Part shown: in pieces, positions 1 to 7,299 of the stretch
Layout of the letters: each line of letters starts with the position of its first letter
How positions within the stretch are numbered: the stretch's first letter is position 1
IMG/VR virus record: IMGVR_UViG_3300032083_000398
Location: 1 to 31,859 of that record
Source: a virus
Direction: 5' to 3' (one strand)
DNA length: 31,859 nt
Translations under genes and position numbers: made by a program
Notes under the pieces: model-generated
Database searches by the model: none
What the model saw: the letters and a program-made list of their open reading frames with translations, nothing else
Told to the model about the DNA's origin: nothing

Positions 1-182
1 ACATATCCGCCGACAACACCAATGACGCCAGTAAGTGACATTTGAAGTAAGCCAATTACGCTCTCGTCTATCTCACCGCCATGTTCATTTGCCATCTGAA
101 ACTCATCTACAACAATAAGACCAAGGATGCTCATCAAACCCACAACCATAATTAATACTGTTATATCTTTGATATACTTCAT
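1..182 (-). CDS. Small two-segment membrane protein, cut by the window edge
   Basis: Reading leftward from an ATG at 182-180, an open frame runs off the window after 60 codons. It starts MKYIKDITVLIMVVGL, giving one hydrophobic segment at about residues 6-25, then a polar acidic loop (NEHGGEIDES), then a second hydrophobic, Gly-rich segment (LTGVIGVVGGYV) that is cut. The ATG overlaps the TGA of the preceding gene as ATGA, so translation is probably coupled. It is the last visible member of a chain of small membrane proteins (1-1793). Short proteins with this layout sit beside holin-like genes in marine phage contigs, so a role in lysis or membrane insertion is possible, but no family function is assigned. 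The true C-terminus is unseen. Confidence 0.7.
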   Translation of the reverse strand, partial: MKYIKDITVLIMVVGLMSILGLIVVDEFQMANEHGGEIDESVIGLLQMSLTGVIGVVGGY

Positions 183-475
183 TTATACACCGTTGTTTTT
201 AAATATTCCAACTCAAGTTTAAGTTTAATTAATTCTTTTTCTAAATTTCTAACATTTTTAATATTATCTTGAACAGACGCTGGCGGTTTCCAATCGTCTA
301 TCCAGTTATCGTTTTCTTCTATTTCAACAAGCATCATCTCTTGCTCATGTTCAAGAAAGGACAAGCGCTCTATAATGCCAAAATAAGCCCATACGCTAAT
401 AGCAGTTGCAGCCACTAAAGCTAAAAGGTTTTTTAGTGGTATTGTGAACTCTGAGCTTTCAGATAACTTGGTCAT
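179..475 (-). CDS. Small membrane protein with periplasmic-type coiled coil, spanin-like
   Basis: A 98-aa product. Residues about 17-36 form one hydrophobic helix (LLALVAATAISVWAYFGI). It is followed by an acidic stretch (EIEENDNWIDDWKPPAS) and a C-terminal charged heptad-like helix (VRNLEKELIKLKLELEYL). One transmembrane helix plus a coiled coil is the layout of an inner-membrane spanin, and the location next to a holin-like gene fits. No lipobox-bearing outer spanin partner was found nested or downstream in the window, so the spanin reading is an inference. Start and stop overlap both neighbours by ATGA, placing it in the middle of a translationally coupled cassette. Alternative: a virion or superinfection membrane protein. 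Confidence 0.75.
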   Translation of the reverse strand: MTKLSESSEFTIPLKNLLALVAATAISVWAYFGIIERLSFLEHEQEMMLVEIEENDNWIDDWKPPASVQDNIKNVRNLEKELIKLKLELEYLKTTVYK

Positions 476-861
476 TTCTTACCTAAAAATTGTTTGACAC
501 CTTTCACACCGAAACTGGCTGAAATTGCAGTTAAAAGCGCCCAGAAGTACCAGTCGGGTGCAAGAGAAAGTTGCTCAAACCCATGAGCAACAACGCCTTC
601 CATACCCGGAATAAAACATAAAATAAGTGGGATTGCTAGAATTATGGAAAAAAACTCGTCTTTCCACGATCCACCAGAGTTCTCGGCCATGATCCGTTCC
701 CAGTCAGCCGTCGAAGTCTCTTTAGAGAGTAAAATTTTTGCCTTACTCTCAGCCTCTACAAGTTTAAGTTGTGCAGCCGCAGCTTGCTTATCAGCCTTTC
801 CTTGAAGCCATGACCCTGCTAGATTAGCGACGGGGCCAATAAAAGAGGATATTATACTCAT
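472..861 (-). CDS. Holin-like protein (GTA_holin_3TM-like)
   Basis: A 129-aa product. The N-terminus (MSIISSFIGPVANLAGSWLQ) is weakly hydrophobic. A charged Ala/Gln/Lys helix follows (about 22-50), then WERIMAENSGGSWKDEF. Two clear hydrophobic segments come next: about 72-88 (IILAIPLILCFIPG) and 104-121 (WYFWALLTAISASFGVKG). The WERIMAxxSxxSWKDEF segment followed by an Ile/Leu/Pro-rich helix resembles holins of the three-transmembrane gene-transfer-agent family, whose job is to permeabilise the inner membrane at lysis. That match is from memory, not from a search. It overlaps both neighbours by ATGA. The candidate endolysin (SleB type) is not adjacent but 13 kb away at 14303-14722. Confidence 0.72.
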   Translation of the reverse strand: MSIISSFIGPVANLAGSWLQGKADKQAAAAQLKLVEAESKAKILLSKETSTADWERIMAENSGGSWKDEFFSIILAIPLILCFIPGMEGVVAHGFEQLSLAPDWYFWALLTAISASFGVKGVKQFLGKK

Positions 862-1217
862 TTTTCTAAGTTCCTATCATCAAAAGTAATGGATGCTTTC
901 TTCTTGTCTGCGTTTGCAGAATAAGCATTGAATCCCATAAATGCGGCAACAACACCGGACGCAGCTATCACATAAACAGATGCAATGTCAGTTATAAGTG
1001 AAGCCGCTTTGTCAAAGCCAAGCACCGAAGAAAGCAATATAATGAGCGGATACAAAAGCATTCCAGCTAAAGCAAACCCGGTAAACCTACGTTCCGCATT
1101 GCGCTTGAGGTCCCGGTCAACCATCTCAAGCCTACGATCTTCTAAGGCAAGACGATTCCATTCTTTTCTATCTATATAGCCGTTAGAGTCTAAATCAGCT
1201 TTATCAAACTCAGTCAT
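858..1217 (-). CDS. EF-hand membrane protein
   Basis: A 119-aa product. Residues 8-19 (DLDSNGYIDRKE) fill every position of a canonical EF-hand calcium loop: D8, D10, N12, G13, I15, D16 and E19. A basic amphipathic stretch follows (DRDLKRNAERR), then two hydrophobic helices at about 47-66 (FALAGMLLYPLIILLSSVLG) and 77-97 (IASVYVIAASGVVAAFMGF), and a charged tail. A single EF-hand is unusual because these loops normally pair, so the protein may dimerise. Shine-Dalgarno GAGGAAGAT precedes the ATG and lies inside the upstream tiny gene. The stop overlaps the holin-like gene by ATGA. A calcium-responsive membrane protein of the lysis cassette is an inference from position. Confidence 0.8.
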   Translation of the reverse strand: MTEFDKADLDSNGYIDRKEWNRLALEDRRLEMVDRDLKRNAERRFTGFALAGMLLYPLIILLSSVLGFDKAASLITDIASVYVIAASGVVAAFMGFNAYSANADKKKASITFDDRNLEK

Positions 1218-1329
1218 TTATCTTCCTCGCGTATGCTATAGCAAGTTTTCGTTCTACTGTTATTATAACTACTTTTCCACGTTTGTCATATACAACGTAT
1301 TTTCCTAATTTATTTTGGTATAATCTCAC
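1210..1329 (-). CDS. 39-aa basic protein, GTG start, nested between neighbours
   Basis: A frame of 39 codons fills the apparent gap between the 155-aa and EF-hand genes. It begins with GTG at 1329-1327, overlapping the upstream TGA as GTGA, and ends with TGA at 1212-1210, eight bases inside the EF-hand gene. The peptide begins MRLYQNKLGKYVVYDKRGK and ends with AIAYARKIND. It is basic, with an alternating hydrophobic pattern in VVYDKRGKVVIITV that suggests a short beta hairpin. Evidence for reality is the exact fit between coupled neighbours and the absence of any other use for the 100 bases. Function unknown. Confidence 0.6.
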   Translation of the reverse strand: MRLYQNKLGKYVVYDKRGKVVIITVERKLAIAYARKIND

Positions 1330-1793
1330 CCATTAGCCCACCGATCTGCACCCCAGATCAACAGTGCCGTTCCGGCCACAAAAATTACAACACCAACAAC
1401 AACCGACAAAATATAAAACACACGGTCTCTGTGAGCAGCTTGAGCTTCCAGAGCTTCCTTCTGCCGAACACGCGCCGCAGCGGTTTCCCTGACCACCATC
1501 GCCCACATATCAGGTGGCCCATACAAGCGGCAGGCGGACCTCAATTCCTCTTGGGCTTGCTTGTGCGCCATCTTTGCCTGCGCTATGGCAAAACCTTCTT
1601 CTTCGCTGGACGTAAGCCTGCCCAACGGTCCTTTGTGTTTTCCAGATTCTGCTAAATTTATATCAGCTTCTAACTTGGCAAGTCTACCAAACGCGGGAAG
1701 CAAGGCGTGTGTATCTTTTCCGGCCTTAATAGCTGCGCTTATGCCGCCTGCTATTTTTGTGACAGCACCCGCCAAGGCCAATACCTCAATCAT
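1326..1793 (-). CDS. C-terminally anchored membrane protein, unknown function
   Basis: A 155-aa product. The N-terminus (MIEVLALAGAVTKIAGGISAAIKAG) is amphipathic and Gly/Ala-rich. The middle is a long charged helical region rich in Ala, Glu, Gln and Lys. A Trp-containing segment (LYGPPDMWAMVV) precedes a strongly hydrophobic helix at about 128-148 (ILSVVVGVVIFVAGTALLIW), and the tail is short (GADRWANG). One C-terminal transmembrane helix with a helical cytoplasmic part is visible; no family is recognised. Shine-Dalgarno AAGGGG sits eight bases before the ATG, inside an inverted repeat (1803-1860) that could mask it. It heads the overlapping membrane-protein cassette and may be a late or lysis-associated gene. 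Confidence 0.75.
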   Translation of the reverse strand: MIEVLALAGAVTKIAGGISAAIKAGKDTHALLPAFGRLAKLEADINLAESGKHKGPLGRLTSSEEEGFAIAQAKMAHKQAQEELRSACRLYGPPDMWAMVVRETAAARVRQKEALEAQAAHRDRVFYILSVVVGVVIFVAGTALLIWGADRWANG

Positions 1794-1802
1794 GCTAAAC
1801 GC

Positions 1803-1860
1803 CCCTTTCTTTTAAAAGGCACTATAACATGTGTATAACTTTTTAAAAAGTTAGAAAGGG
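1803..1860 (-). repeat. Nested inverted repeat over the ribosome binding site
   Basis: The gap between the 67-aa and 155-aa genes is bounded by CCCTTTCT (1803-1810 on +) and its complement AGAAAGGG (1853-1860). Inside lies a perfect 16-bp palindrome AACTTTTTAAAAAGTT (1837-1852). In the leftward RNA the outer arm AGAAAGGG contains the Shine-Dalgarno of the 155-aa gene, so the fold would sequester it. There is no clear T-run after it, which argues against a simple terminator. Confidence 0.5.
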
Positions 1861-2064
1861 CTAAGAGGGATAACCTATGTAACTTTTTCCGCGGATCGCG
1901 GCACCCGCTCCACGCATGGTCATCTTTTTAGGTTTGCTCGTATCAGCCATAGGAGCCGGAGCCGACTTGCCGTATGGAATGCGGCCTTGGCCTTTAATGT
2001 CCGCATAGCTAACCGCTTCAGGTGTTTTACCCGGCGCGGAGCCGTTTACTCTTACTTTGCCCAT
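1861..2064 (-). CDS. Small basic Gly/Lys-rich phage protein downstream of portal
   Basis: A 67-aa basic protein with a low-complexity look: Gly, Lys, Pro and Ala predominate, and motifs such as VSYADIKGQGRIPYGKS and KPKKMTMRGAGAAIRGK are visible. Similar short basic proteins commonly follow portal genes in marine phage contigs, and a minor virion or head-assembly role is possible; this is an impression, not a database result. Shine-Dalgarno AAAGGAG precedes the ATG at good distance. It follows the portal gene by about 56 bases containing a short TCTGT/ACAGA hairpin without a T-run. No transmembrane segment or cysteines. Confidence 0.7.
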   Translation of the reverse strand: MGKVRVNGSAPGKTPEAVSYADIKGQGRIPYGKSAPAPMADTSKPKKMTMRGAGAAIRGKSYIGYPS

Positions 2065-2120
2065 TAGTTATCTCCTTTGTTTAAAAATACGAGGTTTAGT
2101 ACAATCTGTCAAACAGACCT

Positions 2121-4574
2121 TTATTGTGGGGACCCTCGTTGTTTAAGTATCTCACGTTGCATTGCAGCATCAATACGAGCCGAAGTCTGTTGCTCTTGAG
2201 ATGCCAAACGTTCCTTGAACTGTTGACCGCGCATTTGCTGACCACGGGCGTCAAGCTCAACCTTGGCTTGATCAATCTGGTTGTCTGCCTGATCCGCTGC
2301 CGCCTTCTGCTGCATCTCAGCCTCTTTAAGCTGAACAAGTGGGTCAGGAGCGCCTGCACCTGTCATCTCGCCAGAAAGTTGTTTGACCTGCTGCAACCCT
2401 TCAGCAATAAAGTTAGCCGTCAACTGCTCAATTTGTAACATTTGTTCGTCATCGGCAGGCTGACCACCTTGCTGTTGAACTTGTTGTAAATATGCAACTG
2501 CGGCCTGCTCTCTCGCAGCCTGTTGTACGTGTTCCATAACATGCTTTTGTATAGAAATAGCCACTGGGGGCATCGTGCCAACAATAGGACTTGTGCCAAA
2601 GACCAAGTGCGCCTGAATGTGCGCTTGGTGGTTCTGACCCTCAAACGCCCGAAGTGGCAACATATCCAAAGCATTAATGTTCTCTTGCGCTGGATCAAGA
2701 GGTTCGGGCTCTTCTGTAGGTATAGACTTCATCAAACGGTCTACATCAACAACGCCAATCGCTTCATACATGTCCCGAAAAGCTTCGTGCATGTTGTGAA
2801 TCTCTGGTGCCTGACTTGCAAGTTGTAGCTTAGTCTGAGCTAACGTAATACGCTGGGCCTGACTGAAAGCGTTTGGATTGCTAACAGGTACAACATCAAT
2901 GCGGCCATCAAAGTCCGACGCCATGATAGTCTCGTCGCCGCCCGCTACAGAATACGGATATTCCTGCGGTAAACTCTCCGACATAACACGCGCAAGTATC
3001 TTAAACTCCAGCCGCATCGCATAGTGTAAACGCTTATGGACCGCGCTCATTACACGAGACCCCTGCTCCATAATCGCCATAGTAGTTCCGACGGGCGCGT
3101 TCTGATTACCCTGACCAACCTTTAAATCTGTAATGGTTGCGAACCGTTGACCCGCCTCAACAACAAAACCAAGCAGTTGAAACAACGTCTGATCCGGACC
3201 CTTGAAAGGCAGCGGCATGAGACTATCTCGGATAGCCCCGCCCGGCGCGTCCACATCTCTGAACTCTCCGGGCTGTAACGGTTCATCGTCGTCTCTGATC
3301 CGTAGTCCGCGGGCCTTGAAGCCCGCTGGGAGGTTGGACAACGTACCCGCGTCAATCAACTGTCGCAATGCCGCCGTGGCGGTTCTCGACAAACCGCCAA
3401 TCGTGTGGATGAGCCCCAAGCCATAAAAACCAAAACCCGGTAAAAACTTGTAATGTGTAAAATACTGGATTTTTTTCTTCTTAGGGTCGTCCTGTTTGTA
3501 GTTCCTACGGATACTTAAAACTTGTCCATTATCCATAGAAAGCGTCACTATGTACGGTATCTTAATGCCTGTTGTTTCGCCGTCGTCATCAACTTCTTCA
3601 TAACCTTCTAAATCCAAATCAACGTGACACTCTAAAATAGTGCAGTCATAATCAATCTGAGTAGGTTCAACTCCTTCAATACGGTTTAATTCTCCATCAA
3701 CGCCAGTGATTTCGCGCTGGGCTGGAATAACATCCACGTCTAAATATGTCCCCATAACCTGACGTTTACGCAAATCATTCAAAGACATGCGTACAACCTG
3801 AGTAACATTGGGGCACGTGTCGAGGTCCACGGTCTCATACGGAACAACCAAGTTTTCCGCAGGAACAAACTTAGACACCGCACGATCTAACGTCTCGTCA
3901 AAATAAGTTTTCTTAAAAGTAGAACCCGCCAGCGGTAAATAAAACAACATCTGGTCCATGTCAGGAGTGTAATCCTCCATAACATCTGTAATGTAATAAT
4001 TCATAAACTGTCGAACACGCTGGCCCTGCTCAACCTTCTTGCGCGTTTCTTTGCCCATCACAACTGTGCGGACGGGACCCGAAGACGGTAAAAGCTCATT
4101 AAAAGCTTGAGCCTGAAACTGAGTAGCAGCCTCGGCTAAAAGGGGGTGCGTAACCCCTGTTGATCCTCGAAACGGCTGTGTGCGCTCCTCATAGTTAAAT
4201 CCAAGAAGCTCCAAACCATTAGCATACGCATCTTCCCAATCTTGACGGCCCGACTTGTTTGCGTCGTACTCAGCAAGCATCTCGCTCGAAATCCTTGACA
4301 ACTCCCGGTCAGGCATCTCTTCAGCAAGGTTTGCATCAAAATCTTCCCCCTCGCCGCGCTGGTCCGCAGGATCAAAATCAATCTCAACACCACCATCCTC
4401 TGTAGGTGTTATTCCAATCTCACCAACACCCTCGGCCTCAATCATAGCCATAACATTGTTTTGAGAGTCAGGTATTTCAAGTTCTATCTCAGCAGCTAGA
4501 TCATCCTCATCAAGTTGAGAAGGGACCCCAGTGTCAATTAAACTGCTTGCGTATCCATTTTTTTCTTCAGCCAT
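2121..4574 (-). CDS. Portal protein (large, P22-like)
   Basis: An 817-aa protein that forms the dodecameric DNA entry ring at the capsid vertex and works with the terminase. An acidic N-terminus (1-95) precedes a portal-like core: DWEDAYANGLELLGFNYEER, FRGSTGVTHPLLAEA and QFQAQAFNELLPSSGPV near 110-165. Further on are TITDLKVGQGNQNAPVGTT and AIMEQGSRVMSAVHKRLHYA near 485-530, typical of the stem/clip region of large podovirus portals. The C-terminal 200 residues are Gln/Ala-rich and helical, like the barrel of P22 gp1 (725 aa), so the length is compatible with a barrel. Shine-Dalgarno TAGGAGAG precedes the ATG. It lies downstream of the large terminase and a 353-aa gene, the usual head-gene order. 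Family-level call is from motif memory. Confidence 0.85.
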   Translation of the reverse strand: MAEEKNGYASSLIDTGVPSQLDEDDLAAEIELEIPDSQNNVMAMIEAEGVGEIGITPTEDGGVEIDFDPADQRGEGEDFDANLAEEMPDRELSRISSEMLAEYDANKSGRQDWEDAYANGLELLGFNYEERTQPFRGSTGVTHPLLAEAATQFQAQAFNELLPSSGPVRTVVMGKETRKKVEQGQRVRQFMNYYITDVMEDYTPDMDQMLFYLPLAGSTFKKTYFDETLDRAVSKFVPAENLVVPYETVDLDTCPNVTQVVRMSLNDLRKRQVMGTYLDVDVIPAQREITGVDGELNRIEGVEPTQIDYDCTILECHVDLDLEGYEEVDDDGETTGIKIPYIVTLSMDNGQVLSIRRNYKQDDPKKKKIQYFTHYKFLPGFGFYGLGLIHTIGGLSRTATAALRQLIDAGTLSNLPAGFKARGLRIRDDDEPLQPGEFRDVDAPGGAIRDSLMPLPFKGPDQTLFQLLGFVVEAGQRFATITDLKVGQGNQNAPVGTTMAIMEQGSRVMSAVHKRLHYAMRLEFKILARVMSESLPQEYPYSVAGGDETIMASDFDGRIDVVPVSNPNAFSQAQRITLAQTKLQLASQAPEIHNMHEAFRDMYEAIGVVDVDRLMKSIPTEEPEPLDPAQENINALDMLPLRAFEGQNHQAHIQAHLVFGTSPIVGTMPPVAISIQKHVMEHVQQAAREQAAVAYLQQVQQQGGQPADDEQMLQIEQLTANFIAEGLQQVKQLSGEMTGAGAPDPLVQLKEAEMQQKAAADQADNQIDQAKVELDARGQQMRGQQFKERLASQEQQTSARIDAAMQREILKQRGSPQ

Positions 4575-4592
4575 TCAACTCTCCTATGCGGT

Positions 4593-5654
4593 CTAATCTA
4601 AAAACTGTTGATAATTACCGCGTGTCGTATCAAAAAAACCCTCTTTGTCGCGTGGGAAATAAACATCAAAACCCTCTTCGGGAGATTTAAAATTTGCCGG
4701 AGCTTTGGATTGACCCTCGGCAGGAGTTCTGCGCTCCTCAGGACTACGGCCCATTATTACCTCTAATTGTTCTAATACTTTTGCGTCAACAGTTTCTGCT
4801 AACTCTTCTAAAGTAGCATTTATGCCCGCTTTTTTAAAAATTTGTATGCCAACCGCGTTGTTGCGTAGGTCCATTTCCATGTCCCGGTCATTAGAAGCAC
4901 TGCCTATAGGGGTAAACCGATCCATAAATTCAGCAAAATCACCCGCCTTTTTAGCAGATTCTGGACCATACTCTTGTGCCAATACCGCAGAAGCCAAACC
5001 ATGAGCCCGTGCATCCTCTAACTCTTGGTAAGTTGGTAAATCTTTACGAGCCCGGCCAGTGCGAACTTCCTCAGAGTAAAGTTCCTTGTCCGTAGGAATA
5101 ACCCGCCTTCCCGTTTCAGGGTCTATAACCGAAGGATAACCAAAATCATCTATAAGAGAACTTTGAAAATCGTCCTCAGAAGAAGGATAAAAGTCTTCGT
5201 ACCGATCACTGCCGGGACGAGCAGACTTACTAATACCCTCTGTAACGTTATCGCCAAATACTTTGTCAAATAAAATGCGGCCAATACCTTTTTCGGGAGG
5301 CATCTCCTGCTTTTGTTCGTACATAAGCTTTCGACCTTCTTGGTCCTCTAAACCACCAAAACCCTCTCCGCTAATATAAGGTAAAATGCCTTGCTCTTCT
5401 GCAAGTAACATTTCTTGTCTTTGTTGATAAACAGACTTTCGTCCGTCGGAAGCTGGGGGAGAAAGGTCCGTGAACCGCGGAATGGGACTCATCGCACCCG
5501 GACCGGGGCCCCTGAAACTTTCCGGTCGCAATATAGGACGTAGTGAAGACAGTGAATTAGGTCTCGATACAGGAACTAACGAAGAAGAAGGAGCATAGCT
5601 AAACGGGCCAGCCATGCCTAAGTTTACCGGAGAATCCATGAGCCGTTCATTCAT
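4593..5654 (-). CDS. Probable virion-associated protein with a DUF6973-like segment
   Basis: A 353-aa product between large terminase and portal. The N-terminal 100 residues are Pro/Ser-rich and disordered-looking. A short internal repeat is visible: GRKSVYQQRQEM and GRKLMYEQKQEM, about 40 residues apart. The segment from ARAHGLASAVLAQEYGPESA to MEMDLRNNAVGIQIFKKAG resembles the 'alpha-helix ... D..NNxVG' pattern of the DUF6973 family as I remember it. I chose ATG 5654-5652, with AAAGG seven bases upstream, over an in-frame GTG two codons earlier. It ends 18 bases before the portal start. Function unknown; head or internal protein is inferred from position. Confidence 0.75.
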   Translation of the reverse strand: MNERLMDSPVNLGMAGPFSYAPSSSLVPVSRPNSLSSLRPILRPESFRGPGPGAMSPIPRFTDLSPPASDGRKSVYQQRQEMLLAEEQGILPYISGEGFGGLEDQEGRKLMYEQKQEMPPEKGIGRILFDKVFGDNVTEGISKSARPGSDRYEDFYPSSEDDFQSSLIDDFGYPSVIDPETGRRVIPTDKELYSEEVRTGRARKDLPTYQELEDARAHGLASAVLAQEYGPESAKKAGDFAEFMDRFTPIGSASNDRDMEMDLRNNAVGIQIFKKAGINATLEELAETVDAKVLEQLEVIMGRSPEERRTPAEGQSKAPANFKSPEEGFDVYFPRDKEGFFDTTRGNYQQFLD

Positions 5655-5669
5655 ATCCACGCCTTTCCT

Positions 5670-7133
5670 CTAATAGTATGCCGCCACTCTAACAGAGTTT
5701 TCTTCATCTTCCCAGTCATCTGTTGGTAATTGTACAAAATTTCCTTGCCTATAGCGCATAAGAGCCTGTGTCATACTATCAACTAAGTCGTCATGTTCCC
5801 CGTTTGGAAACGCAGCAACCTCCTCAATTAACTCATCTGCCCACGTCTCGTCGGGGGCCCAAACCATTCCAGCCTCAAATAATGGCGAAACACTGTGAAC
5901 TCTCATTACCTTATCGTTTCCACGCGAAGGTGTAAAGTTTACAACAGGAATCCCCATGTTTCGTAATTCCTGAGTCAGAGGGGTCCCGCTCGCTTTTGCC
6001 TCAATAATAACCGTGTCAGGCTCCCAAAATTTATAATTATCCAAAGCAATCTGCTTCAATTCGGGAAAATCCCATCTCCCCTTCTGACTGTCCAACAAAA
6101 TTAAATTAGGACCACTCCCGCCCTCGTTAGGATAAAACACACCCCACGTCGTAATCGCGCTGTAATCCGCAGTCTCCCGCTTGCTAAACGCCGTATCGTA
6201 ACTCTGAATAACATACTCCAACTGAGGAACCTTCTCCTTTTCCCAACATTGCCACTGCTCACGACGGATAATCGCGTTCTCCTCACCCGTAGGATTTTGC
6301 TGGTACTGAGCGTTCCACTTGCTCGGAGGTATCGACTCCTTCACAGAAGTTAAATCCTCCAAACTCCAATACTCCGGCCAACAAGAAGTCCCGTCCTCAA
6401 AAATAGCAGGTAACTCAACAACCTCCCACTGATCCGCTAATGGATTTTTTGCTTGTGCCCTTAAAAGTTGACCCGTCATATCCTTCTCTGACCACCGCGT
6501 CTGAACCAAAACAATCGAACCGCCCGGCTGTAAACGCTGCCGGGGGCCCCCTGTGTACCAATCCCAAGCATCGTCAAAACCATTCGCGCTCATCGCAGTC
6601 TGCTCCGAGTGAGGGTCATCAATAATAACCAAGTCACCACCACGACCCGCTAAATTCGATCCAACCCCAACAGCATAGTACATCCCGCCGTTGCTCGTGT
6701 CCCACCGCCCACTGGCCTTACTGTCCGCCGCTAACTTAACACCCGGAAACACTTCCCTAAAATCATCACTCTCAATCAAGTTCTTCGTCTTCCTGCCAAA
6801 GTTAACCGCCAACTCCGTCGTGTGTGTCGCCTGAATGATCTTCATACTTGGGTTCTGGCCCATCATCCACGCAGGAAACAAAAAGGACGCAAACTCACTC
6901 TTCGTGTGCCGCGGAGCCATGTTGATAATCAAACGCTTCAACTCCCCACGGGCCACGCGCTCTAACTTGTCAGCAATGATTTTATGATGACGGCCCGCGA
7001 TAAAGTCAGGCCAAACTGTTTTGACAAAAGTTAAAAAATCTTTTTGACATTTCTCATTCTTTTCAAGCTGCGCGAGCCGAAGCTCAAGCTTCAGTTTTTT
7101 CTCTTCTAGGATCACGGAATTTGCTGAACTCAT
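5670..7133 (-). CDS. terL: Terminase large subunit (ATPase and nuclease)
   Basis: A 487-aa packaging motor that translocates and cuts phage DNA. The ATPase domain has a Walker A-like APRHTKSE at about residues 73-80 and Walker B LVIIDDP near 168-174. The RNase H-like nuclease shows three acidic sites: YDTAFSKRETADYSA (Asp), DTVIIEAKASGTPLTQELR (Glu) and NGEHDDLVDSM (Asp). This matches Terminase_6/TerL_nuclease-type proteins of normal length. I start at ATG 7133-7131, preceded by AGGGG. An upstream in-frame GTG at 7169 would add 12 residues but lacks a ribosome binding site. A candidate promoter (7219-7247) and a parS palindrome (7172-7187) precede it. The small subunit is 5.5 kb upstream, an unusual separation. 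Confidence 0.93.
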   Translation of the reverse strand: MSSANSVILEEKKLKLELRLAQLEKNEKCQKDFLTFVKTVWPDFIAGRHHKIIADKLERVARGELKRLIINMAPRHTKSEFASFLFPAWMMGQNPSMKIIQATHTTELAVNFGRKTKNLIESDDFREVFPGVKLAADSKASGRWDTSNGGMYYAVGVGSNLAGRGGDLVIIDDPHSEQTAMSANGFDDAWDWYTGGPRQRLQPGGSIVLVQTRWSEKDMTGQLLRAQAKNPLADQWEVVELPAIFEDGTSCWPEYWSLEDLTSVKESIPPSKWNAQYQQNPTGEENAIIRREQWQCWEKEKVPQLEYVIQSYDTAFSKRETADYSAITTWGVFYPNEGGSGPNLILLDSQKGRWDFPELKQIALDNYKFWEPDTVIIEAKASGTPLTQELRNMGIPVVNFTPSRGNDKVMRVHSVSPLFEAGMVWAPDETWADELIEEVAAFPNGEHDDLVDSMTQALMRYRQGNFVQLPTDDWEDEENSVRVAAYY

Positions 7134-7171
7134 AGGGGGCCCCTGTAATTTTTCACACGCAGTTTTCACAA

Positions 7172-7187
7172 TGTTTCACGTGAAACA
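7172..7187. promoter_or_regulatory. parS: parS-type ParB binding site
   Basis: TGTTTCACGTGAAACA is a perfect 16-bp palindrome and equals the bacterial chromosomal parS consensus (TGTTNCACGTGAAACA, bound by ParB/Spo0J, as in Caulobacter and Bacillus). It is the only copy I found in the window. It lies 38 bases upstream of the chosen terminase start and about 25 bases downstream of the predicted transcription start. No parA or parB is visible. ParB loading by CTP-dependent clamping at this site is established for the consensus; its use by this phage is inference. Confidence 0.85.
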
Positions 7188-7218
7188 ATCCACGTAAATG
7201 TATGCGATTTTAAACGCT

Positions 7219-7247
7219 ATTATAAGACAGTTAACCTTCGTTGGAAA
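7219..7247 (-). promoter_or_regulatory. Candidate sigma70-type promoter for the terminase/portal operon
   Basis: On the minus strand TTTCCA (7247-7242) and a perfect TATAAT (7224-7219) are separated by 17 bases. The -35 is weak (four of six). Predicted start is near 7212, giving a leader of roughly 80 bases that contains the parS palindrome. A TATGCGAT motif at 7201-7208 lies at the start of the leader. Confidence 0.55.
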
Positions 7248-7299
7248 TACCTTATAAATATTTGCGCGAAACATGGCACTAGCTCACGTTAGTAAAGAC

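Noticed and set aside
2100-2120. Hairpin TCTGT/ACAGA after the portal gene as terminator
   Set aside because: Five-base stem with no T-run; transcription probably continues into the 67-aa gene.
7134-7169. Longer terL start at GTG 7169
   Set aside because: No ribosome binding site, and the first recognisable homology-type helix starts after the internal ATG, which has AGGGG upstream.
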